DNA of 64,000 nucleotides, from the NCBI RefSeq assembly GCF_007829875.1, contig NZ_VIWV01000001.1, positions 7,886,001 to 7,950,000 on the forward strand, read 5' to 3'. The first letter of the stretch is position 1. Each line of letters begins with the position of its first letter. The position numbers and the translations under genes are program-made. Positions 58,126 to 64,000 of the stretch are shown here, one piece after another. Below the pieces are notes generated by a model. That model was not told the origin of the DNA. It saw only the letters and a list, made by a program, of their open reading frames with translations, and made no database searches. The DNA is from Streptomyces capillispiralis. Lineage in GTDB: Bacteria; Actinomycetota; Actinomycetes; Streptomycetales; Streptomycetaceae.

Positions 58126-58425
58126 CCCGTCGGCGACGGGGCGGACAGCGCCCGAGCGGGCTGCCGGCGGGACGGCCGGGCCCCGCGCGGGCCGGGGCCA
58201 CCGCGTGCCGCCGGCACTTTGTCCCACGGGAGGAAGAAGATGCGGGACCGTGCGCGAAAGGGGTTACGCGTTCGCGCGAGGGCCGCTAACTTCCTTGAAA
58301 TGAACCGGTCATGAGCCTGCTCGGGGCGAGGGCCGGTGTTCCACGGCGCGACGGCGCGCGCCCGCACTCCTGCACGGCAGACCCCGCACGGCCTGCCGCC
58401 ACCCCCCATATTCCTGGAGACTTCC
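58126..58425. other. Intergenic region before the sugar dehydrogenase operon
   Basis: 300 bases. GGCCCCG and CGGGGCC (58179-58199) form a terminator-like hairpin for the GH5 gene. A small frame with a good ribosome binding site lies at 58240-58314. GTGCGCGAA and TTCGCGCGAG near 58250-58280 form a further dyad. Confidence 0.5.
58240..58314 (+). CDS. Possible small protein, 24 codons with a TTA codon
   Basis: ATG at 58240 preceded by GGGAGGA at a five-base spacing, the best site in this gap. The product would be Arg-rich in its first half (MRDRARKGLRVRARA...). Codon 9 is TTA, so translation would need the bldA tRNA. It is 111 bases before the sugar dehydrogenase start codon and could be a leader peptide or small protein. 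No homologue is known to me; it may be chance. Confidence 0.3.
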   Translation: MRDRARKGLRVRARAANFLEMNRS

Positions 58426-61281
58426 GTGCGCACGAGACCGCTCGGACACAGACGTGTCCGCACACTGCTGACAGCCGTGGCGTGTGCCCTGGCCCTGGCA
58501 CTGCCGGCGGGGCCGGCCGCCGCGGCCACCACCACCGCACCGGCAGGCCCGGCCGAAGCCGCCGCGGCCGAGGACTTCCAGCAGGTCACCCTCGCCAAGG
58601 GCGTGGCCGAGACGGGCGAGCCCATGACCCTGGCCGTCCTGCCGGACCGCTCGGTCCTGCACACGTCGCGTGACGGCACCCTGCGGCTGACCGACGCCGC
58701 GGGCACCACCACCGTGGCGGGCAGACTGGACGTCTACAGCCACGACGAGGAGGGCCTGCAGGGCGTCGCCGCCGACCCCGGCTTCGCCACCAACCGCTTC
58801 GTCTACCTGTACTACGCCCCCAAGCTGACCACCCCGGCCGGCGACGCCCCCGCCGACGGCACGGCATCCGACTTCACCCCGTTCGACGGCGTCAACCGGC
58901 TGTCCCGGTTCGTGCTGCGGACCGACGGCACCCTGGACACGGGGAGCGAGAAGAAGATCCTCGACGTGCCCGCCTCCCGCGGCCTGTGCTGTCACGTCGG
59001 CGGCGACATCGACTTCGACGCGGCCGGCAACCTGTACCTGTCGACGGGCGACGACACCAACCCCTTCGCCTCGGACGGCTACACCCCGATCGACGAGCGC
59101 GCCTCGCGCAACCCCGCCTACGACGCCCAGCGTTCCTCGGGCAACACCAACGACCTGCGCGGCAAGATCCTGCGCGTCAAGGTGAACGCCGACGCCACGT
59201 ACAGCATCCCGGCGGGCAACCTCTTCGCCCCCGGCACCGCAAGGACCCGGCCCGAGATCTATGCCATGGGCTTCCGCAACCCCTTCCGGATGAGCGTCGA
59301 CAAGGCCACCGGCACCGTCTACGTCGGTGACTACGGCCCCGACGCGGGCACCGCCAGCGCCTCCCGCGGCCCCGGCGGACAGGTCGAGTTCAACCGGATC
59401 ACCAAGGCCGGCAACTTCGGCTGGCCCTACTGCACGGGGAAGAACAACGCCTACGTCGACCACGACTTCGGCACCGGCACCTCCGGCTCCGCCTTCAACT
59501 GCGCCGCACCGAGGAACACTTCGCCGCGCAACACCGGCCTGACCGACCTGCCGCCCGCCCAGCCCGCCTGGATCCCCTACGACGGCGCCTCCGTGCCCGA
59601 GTTCGGCAACGGATCCGAGTCGCCCATGGGCGGCCCCGTCTACCGGTACGACGCGAACTCCACCTCCGAGGTGAAGTTCCCCGCCGAGTACGACGGCGAC
59701 TTCTTCGCCGGCGAGTTCGGCCGCCGCTGGATCAAGCGGATCGAGACCGGCGGCGACGGGACCGTGCAGTCCATCAACTCCTTCCCCTGGACCGGCACCC
59801 AGGTGATGGACATGGCCTTCGGGCCGGACGGCGCCCTCTACGTCCTCGACTACGGCACCGGATACTTCAACGGCGACGCCAACTCGGCCCTGTACCGGAT
59901 CGAGCACGTCACCGGCGGACGGGCCCCGGTGGCCCAGGCCAAGGCGAACACCACCTCCGGCACGGCACCCCTGACCGTCGCCTTCTCCTCGGCCGGCAGC
60001 TCCGACCCCGACGGAGAAGCGCTCCGGCACGCCTGGACCTTCGGCGACGGCGCCACCTCCACCGCAGCCGACCCGTCCCACACCTACACCGCCAACGGGC
60101 AGTACACGGCGACGCTGAAGGTCACCGACCCCACCGGCAAGTCCGCCACCGCCTCCGTACAGATCACCGTCGGCAACACCGCCCCCACCGTGCGGCTCGA
60201 CACACCCGCCGACGGACGGATCTACGACTTCGGCGCCGCCATCCCGTTCAAGGTGACGGTCACCGACCCGGAGGACGGCACGATCGACTGCACCAAGGTG
60301 AAGGTCACCTTCATCGTCGGTCACGACAGCCACGGACACCCGCAGACCTCGGCCACCGGCTGCACCGGCACCCTGCACACCCTGGCGGACGGCGAACACG
60401 ACCCCAACGCCAACATCTTCGGCGTCATCGACGCCGAGTACACCGACAAGGGCGCCGGCGGCCAGCCCGCGCTCACCGCCCACGACCAGCACATCACCCA
60501 GCCCAGCCACCGGCAGGCCGAGCACTACGGCGACTCCTCCGGCGTCCAGGTCATGAACCACGCACCCGCCCACGGCGGCAGGACGGTCGGCAACATCGAG
60601 AACGGTGACTGGATCTCCTTCACGCCCTACAGCCTCGACAACACCACCGGCTTCACCGCCCGCGTCTCCTCGGCGGGCAGCGGAGGCACCCTCGAAGTCC
60701 GCGCCGGATCCCCGACCGGCACCCTGCTCGGCACGGCCACCGTGCCCGTCACCGGCGGCTGGGAGACCTTCCAGGACGTCACGGCCCCACTGAGCAACCA
60801 GCCGGCCGGCACCACCACCCTCCACCTCGTCTTCAAGGGCGGCAGTGGCGCCCTGTTCGACGTCGACGAGTTCTCCTTCACCACCTCCGCCGGCGGCACT
60901 CGCACCGGTGAGGTGAAGGGCGTGAACGGCAAGTGTCTGGACGTGGACAACGCGGGCACGGCGGATGGGACGGAGGTGCAGATCTGGACGTGCAACGGGA
61001 CGTCGGCGCAGCGGTGGACGGTGGCGGACGACGGTTCGTTGAGGGCGTTGGGCAAGTGTCTGGACGTGTCCGGTGGCGGGAGTGCGGACGGGACGCGGGT
61101 GCAGTTGTGGACGTGCAACGGGACGGGGGCGCAGAAGTGGGCGGCCCAGTCGGACGGCACGGTGCGTAACCCGCAGTCGGGCAAGTGCCTGGACGCCTCG
61201 GGCGGTACGTGGGAGGACGGCACGCCGGTCCACCTGTGGACCTGCCACACCGCGGCCAACCAGAAGTGGACCCTGCCGTAG
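58426..61281 (+). CDS. Secreted PQQ-type sugar dehydrogenase with PKD, CBM6-like and ricin domains
   Basis: 951 residues from a GTG after GGAGA. Signal peptide to about residue 35. Residues about 50-500 are a glucose/sorbosone dehydrogenase six-bladed propeller (SVLHTSRDGTLRL, HDEEGLQGVAADPGFATNRFVYLYY, RGKILRVKVN, FRNPFRMSVDKATGTVYVGDYG). Then come a PKD domain (about 501-585), an Ig-like segment, a CBM6-like domain (695-820) and a ricin-B/CBM13 domain (824-951). It oxidises aldose sugars outside the cell, probably with PQQ. First gene of a two-gene operon with the ThuA/DUF1080 gene 17 bases downstream. Confidence 0.9.
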   Translation: MRTRPLGHRRVRTLLTAVACALALALPAGPAAAATTTAPAGPAEAAAAEDFQQVTLAKGVAETGEPMTLAVLPDRSVLHTSRDGTLRLTDAAGTTTVAGRLDVYSHDEEGLQGVAADPGFATNRFVYLYYAPKLTTPAGDAPADGTASDFTPFDGVNRLSRFVLRTDGTLDTGSEKKILDVPASRGLCCHVGGDIDFDAAGNLYLSTGDDTNPFASDGYTPIDERASRNPAYDAQRSSGNTNDLRGKILRVKVNADATYSIPAGNLFAPGTARTRPEIYAMGFRNPFRMSVDKATGTVYVGDYGPDAGTASASRGPGGQVEFNRITKAGNFGWPYCTGKNNAYVDHDFGTGTSGSAFNCAAPRNTSPRNTGLTDLPPAQPAWIPYDGASVPEFGNGSESPMGGPVYRYDANSTSEVKFPAEYDGDFFAGEFGRRWIKRIETGGDGTVQSINSFPWTGTQVMDMAFGPDGALYVLDYGTGYFNGDANSALYRIEHVTGGRAPVAQAKANTTSGTAPLTVAFSSAGSSDPDGEALRHAWTFGDGATSTAADPSHTYTANGQYTATLKVTDPTGKSATASVQITVGNTAPTVRLDTPADGRIYDFGAAIPFKVTVTDPEDGTIDCTKVKVTFIVGHDSHGHPQTSATGCTGTLHTLADGEHDPNANIFGVIDAEYTDKGAGGQPALTAHDQHITQPSHRQAEHYGDSSGVQVMNHAPAHGGRTVGNIENGDWISFTPYSLDNTTGFTARVSSAGSGGTLEVRAGSPTGTLLGTATVPVTGGWETFQDVTAPLSNQPAGTTTLHLVFKGGSGALFDVDEFSFTTSAGGTRTGEVKGVNGKCLDVDNAGTADGTEVQIWTCNGTSAQRWTVADDGSLRALGKCLDVSGGGSADGTRVQLWTCNGTGAQKWAAQSDGTVRNPQSGKCLDASGGTWEDGTPVHLWTCHTAANQKWTLP
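60894..61252 (+). repeat. First copy of an identical 359-bp ricin-domain repeat
   Basis: Base-for-base identical to 62678-63036 (offset 1784). It encodes the whole ricin-B/CBM13 domain from GTRTGEVKG to HLWTCHT. Codons here use TTG and G-ending third positions more than the flanking genes. Confidence 0.9.
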
Positions 61282-61298
61282 AAAGGAGGCGAACGACC

Positions 61299-63065
61299 AT
61301 GCGTACCCTGCTCAAGACAGCGCTCACCCTGTGCGCCGGCGCCGCGCTCTGCCTGACCCCCCAGGCCGCAGCCCTGCCCGACGCCGCACCGACGGCCCAC
61401 GACGCCCCGCGGTCCGTACCCGCCGCGGAGCGCGCGGCGGCCGACCCGGCGTACGAGATCCTCGTCTTCTCCCGGACGGCGGGCTTCCGCCACTCCTCGA
61501 TCGACGAGGGCGTCACGGCCCTGCGCGACCTCGGGGCGGCGAACAACTTCACCGTCGACGCCACCGAGGACCCGCAGGCCTTCACCACCGGCAACCTGGC
61601 CCAGTACCGGGCCGTGGTCTTCCTGTCGACCACGGGCGACGTACTCGGCCCCGCCCAGCAGACGGCCTTCGAGCAGTACCTGGGCGCCGGTGGCGGATAC
61701 GTCGGCATCCACGCCGCCGCCGACACCGAGTACGACTGGCCCTTCTACGAGGGACTGGCCGGCGCCCTCTTCCACTCCCACCCCGCCATCCAGCCCGCGA
61801 CCGTCAAGGTCGAGGACCGGGGGCACGACGCCACCGCGCACCTGGGCACCACCTGGCAGCGCACCGACGAGTGGTACAACTACCGCACCAACCCCCGCAC
61901 CACCGCCCACGTGCTGGCCTCGCTGGACGAGTCCAGCTACTCCGGCGGCTCCATGTCCGGCGACCACCCGATCGCCTGGTGCAAGGACTACGCCGGCGGC
62001 CGGGCCTTCTACACCGGCGGCGGCCACACGGAGGAGTCCTACGCGGACCCCGCCTTCCGCCGGCACCTGCTCGGCGGCATCCGCTGGGCGGCCGGCACGA
62101 CCAAGGCCGACTGCCGCCCGGAGACCGGCTACACGCCCCTGTTCGACGGCACCGGCACGACCGGCTGGAATCAGGCGGGACCCGGCGGCTTCACCCTGGC
62201 CGACGGCACGCTCACCTCGCACGGCGGACTGGGCCTGTTCTGGTACCAGGGCAAGGAGTTCACCGGCGACTACTCCCTGAAGCTGGACTGGAAGGCGAGC
62301 GGCGACGACAACTCCGGTGTCTTCCTCGGCTTCCCGGCGTCCGACGACCCCTGGTCGGCGGTGGACCACGGCTACGAGATCCAGATCGACGCCACCGACG
62401 CGGCCGACCGCACCACGGGAGCCGTCTACGGATTCAAGTCCGCCGACCTCGCCGCCCGCGACGCCGCGCTGAACCCGCCGGGGGAGTGGAACACCTACGA
62501 GCTGCGCGTCACCGGCGAGCGGCTGGAGATCTTCCTCAACGGCAGGAAGATCAACGACTTCACCAACACCGACCCGGCGCGCAGCCTCCAGCAGGGCCAC
62601 ATCGGCCTGCAGAACCACGGTGACGGCGACGAGGTGGCCTTCCGCAACATCCGGATCAAGCAGGCCGGCCCCCCGTCCGGCACTCGCACCGGTGAGGTGA
62701 AGGGCGTGAACGGCAAGTGTCTGGACGTGGACAACGCGGGCACGGCGGATGGGACGGAGGTGCAGATCTGGACGTGCAACGGGACGTCGGCGCAGCGGTG
62801 GACGGTGGCGGACGACGGTTCGTTGAGGGCGTTGGGCAAGTGTCTGGACGTGTCCGGTGGCGGGAGTGCGGACGGGACGCGGGTGCAGTTGTGGACGTGC
62901 AACGGGACGGGGGCGCAGAAGTGGGCGGCCCAGTCGGACGGCACGGTGCGTAACCCGCAGTCGGGCAAGTGCCTGGACGCCTCGGGCGGTACGTGGGAGG
63001 ACGGCACGCCGGTCCACCTGTGGACCTGCCACACCGGATCCAACCAGAAGTGGACCCTGCCCTGA
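61299..63065 (+). CDS. Secreted ThuA plus DUF1080 protein with ricin domain
   Basis: 588 residues from the ATG at 61299, with AAAGGAGGCG upstream. Signal peptide to about residue 26. Residues about 47-270 are a ThuA/GATase1-like domain (EILVFSRTAGFRHSSIDEGV, GGGYVGIHAAADTEYDWPFY, FYTGGGHTEESYADPAFRRHLLGGIRWAAG). Residues about 280-455 are DUF1080 (3-keto-disaccharide hydrolase family; TGWNQ, FWYQGKEFTGDYSLKLDWKAS, SGVFLGFP, GYEIQID). The last 125 residues are a ricin domain identical in sequence to that of the upstream dehydrogenase. It probably acts on an oxidised sugar made by the dehydrogenase. Confidence 0.9.
   Translation: MRTLLKTALTLCAGAALCLTPQAAALPDAAPTAHDAPRSVPAAERAAADPAYEILVFSRTAGFRHSSIDEGVTALRDLGAANNFTVDATEDPQAFTTGNLAQYRAVVFLSTTGDVLGPAQQTAFEQYLGAGGGYVGIHAAADTEYDWPFYEGLAGALFHSHPAIQPATVKVEDRGHDATAHLGTTWQRTDEWYNYRTNPRTTAHVLASLDESSYSGGSMSGDHPIAWCKDYAGGRAFYTGGGHTEESYADPAFRRHLLGGIRWAAGTTKADCRPETGYTPLFDGTGTTGWNQAGPGGFTLADGTLTSHGGLGLFWYQGKEFTGDYSLKLDWKASGDDNSGVFLGFPASDDPWSAVDHGYEIQIDATDAADRTTGAVYGFKSADLAARDAALNPPGEWNTYELRVTGERLEIFLNGRKINDFTNTDPARSLQQGHIGLQNHGDGDEVAFRNIRIKQAGPPSGTRTGEVKGVNGKCLDVDNAGTADGTEVQIWTCNGTSAQRWTVADDGSLRALGKCLDVSGGGSADGTRVQLWTCNGTGAQKWAAQSDGTVRNPQSGKCLDASGGTWEDGTPVHLWTCHTGSNQKWTLP
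62678..63036 (+). repeat. Second copy of the 359-bp ricin-domain repeat
   Basis: Identical to 60894-61252; after the block three bases differ, then 22 more bases match to the last codons before the different stop codons. Confidence 0.9.
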
Positions 63066-63085
63066 CATCCGTCACGGGTCCGTCG

Positions 63086-63115
63086 CCGGGGCGCACCGAA
63101 GCGGGTGCGCCCCGG
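63086..63115 (+). terminator. Intrinsic terminator of the sugar dehydrogenase operon
   Basis: CCGGGGCGCACC (63086-63097) pairs with GGTGCGCCCCGG (63104-63115), six-base loop, followed by CCCCTTTT. The stem and T-run are the clearest intrinsic terminator in the window. Confidence 0.85.
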
Positions 63116-63220
63116 CCCCTTTTCGTCCGGTTCCCGCCGGGCCCGCGCGACACCTGTGCCCTCGGCACGCGGCCGGTGACGGCCCCCTTTCCACGCCGGT
63201 GGCCTTCTCAATCGTGGCAA

Positions 63221-63248
63221 TGATCATGGTGTGGTGAAGTGATCATGG
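63221..63248. repeat. Direct repeat TGATCATGG before the last gene
   Basis: TGATCATGG at 63221-63229 and 63240-63248, 19 bases apart start to start. The TGATCA core is palindromic. TAGCTT (63252-63257) follows and could be a -10 for the downstream gene. Confidence 0.45.
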
Positions 63249-63266
63249 CCGGTAGCTTGTGCGTCT

Positions 63267-64000
63267 ATGATCGACAACCACCTCCCCACTCCCCAGCAGG
63301 GCTTATCGAACGACCTGACCACCGCCCTGTTCGGCAGCCGCGCGGCGACGTTCCACCAGCCCTGGAAGCGGCTGTTCGGCTCCTCACCGTTCTCCTACCG
63401 GGAGGGACTCACGCACGAGGAGCGCATCCAACTGTCGTACGAGCGGCTGCGCCTGGTCAACGACGCCGTCGACGACCCCGCGGCGTTCGCCGGTGATCCG
63501 GCGGCGCTCAGCGCGATGCACGAGTGGGCCGGCGTCGTCGACGCCGGCATGGCGACCTGCGCGAGCATCCACTACAACCTGTTCCTCGGCAGCCTCCTCG
63601 ACCACGACCACCAGGACCGGGACCTCACCGAGTACCTCGACATGTCCCGCGTCGGGACGTTCCTGTGCACGGAGCTCGGCCACGGCAACGACGCCGCCCA
63701 GATGGAGACCACCTGCACCTTCGACCGAAACACCGGCGGCTTCGTCCTCGACACCCCCACCCCGGACGCCTGCAAGTGGATGCCCAACACCAGTTCGGTG
63801 GGCGGCGCGAAGAGCGCGGTCGTCGCCGCACGCCTCCGCGTCGACGACCGCGACCTGGGCGTGTTCCTGTTCCTGACACCCCTGAGCGACGCCCACGGCA
63901 CACCGCTGCCCGGCGTGGAGATACGCAGGCTCCCGCAGACCGCCAGCAGCCCCGTCGACCACTGCGCCACCAGCTTCCACCAGGTCCCCCTGCCCTACGG
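63267..64000 (+). CDS. Acyl-CoA dehydrogenase/oxidase-like protein, cut by window edge
   Basis: The first 244 residues are visible. Recognisable parts are the N-terminal helical domain (RIQLSYERLRLVNDAVDDPAAFAGD), CASIHYNLFLGSL and the FAD/substrate part FLCTELGHGNDAAQMETTCTFDRNTGGFVLDTP (an acyl-CoA oxidase-type stretch). FAD-dependent oxidation of an acyl-CoA is likely, with O2 or ETF as acceptor. Codon 13 is TTA (63303-63305), so it should depend on bldA. TAGCTT lies nine bases before the ATG and may give a nearly leaderless message. Confidence 0.85.
   Translation, partial: MIDNHLPTPQQGLSNDLTTALFGSRAATFHQPWKRLFGSSPFSYREGLTHEERIQLSYERLRLVNDAVDDPAAFAGDPAALSAMHEWAGVVDAGMATCASIHYNLFLGSLLDHDHQDRDLTEYLDMSRVGTFLCTELGHGNDAAQMETTCTFDRNTGGFVLDTPTPDACKWMPNTSSVGGAKSAVVAARLRVDDRDLGVFLFLTPLSDAHGTPLPGVEIRRLPQTASSPVDHCATSFHQVPLPY

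Noticed and set aside
58309..63068. Very long minus-strand open frames of more than 800 codons under the sugar dehydrogenase and ThuA genes
   Set aside because: Composition is Val/Gly/Arg-rich and domain-free, as expected for the antisense of C-ending codons; the plus strand has domains, signal peptides and ribosome binding sites.

Overview
The window is high-GC actinomycete chromosome, almost certainly Streptomyces. Codons end in G or C, many starts are GTG with GGAGG-type ribosome binding sites, and there is a complete conservon (cvnABCD plus P450), a WhiB-like protein, a spore-associated protein of the SapA type, a CebR-type palindrome (TGGGAGCGCTCCCA) and the rare TTA (bldA) codon near the start of several genes. 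No rRNA, tRNA, insertion sequence, integrase or CRISPR array was seen. The mix of secreted hydrolases, efflux pumps, redox enzymes and decayed genes suits an accessory or arm-like region; that last point is inference.

Layout. 1-3.6 kb: conservon on the minus strand, ending in a P450 cut by the window edge. 3.8-4.9 kb: decayed zone with an LtrA-like remnant and an out-of-frame junction between the front of an MFS pump and the back of a sigma factor. 5-8 kb: secreted serine hydrolase, Nudix hydrolase, WhiB-like protein, cupin. 8.1-10.6 kb: an ECF41 module (AhpD-like protein, NAD(P)-binding epimerase-like protein, sigma factor with SnoaL-like tail), with matching promoter-like motifs before two of the genes. 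10.8-17.5 kb: secreted endonuclease/phosphatase-type protein, ABM monooxygenase, anhMurNAc kinase with an MHS permease, a DHA2 pump divergent from a SRPBCC-ArsR pair with two operators. 17.7-22.5 kb: internally deleted MBL-fold gene, chloramphenicol-type exporter with a possible leader peptide, and a flavin monooxygenase coupled to a membrane protein carrying a decayed dihydroorotate-dehydrogenase-like domain.

22.6-39.7 kb is a plant-polysaccharide block: secreted beta-helix protein with ricin-type domain, LLM flavin oxidoreductase, GH127 enzyme, LacI regulator, GH12 endoglucanase and AA10 LPMO (both with CBM2), then LacI regulator, sugar ABC importer (binding protein and two permeases) and GH1 beta-glucosidase. 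The GH12 promoter carries three CebR-type boxes; the importer promoter carries a related but different pair of boxes. Together the genes can cut cellulose or related glucans outside the cell, import short oligosaccharides and hydrolyse them inside.

39.8-56 kb: Old Yellow Enzyme with a heptanucleotide repeat upstream, secreted metallophosphoesterase with LamG-like domain, GNAT, MerR, SnoaL-like protein, SapA-like protein, lipoprotein peptidase, two tandem DUF4139 proteins, erythromycin-esterase-like protein divergent from a double-MerR regulator, MMPL exporter divergent from MarR. 56-63 kb: secreted GH5 enzyme, then a two-gene operon of secreted PQQ-type sugar dehydrogenase and ThuA/DUF1080 protein whose ricin-type domains share 359 identical bases. 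The window ends inside an acyl-CoA dehydrogenase/oxidase-like gene with a TTA codon.
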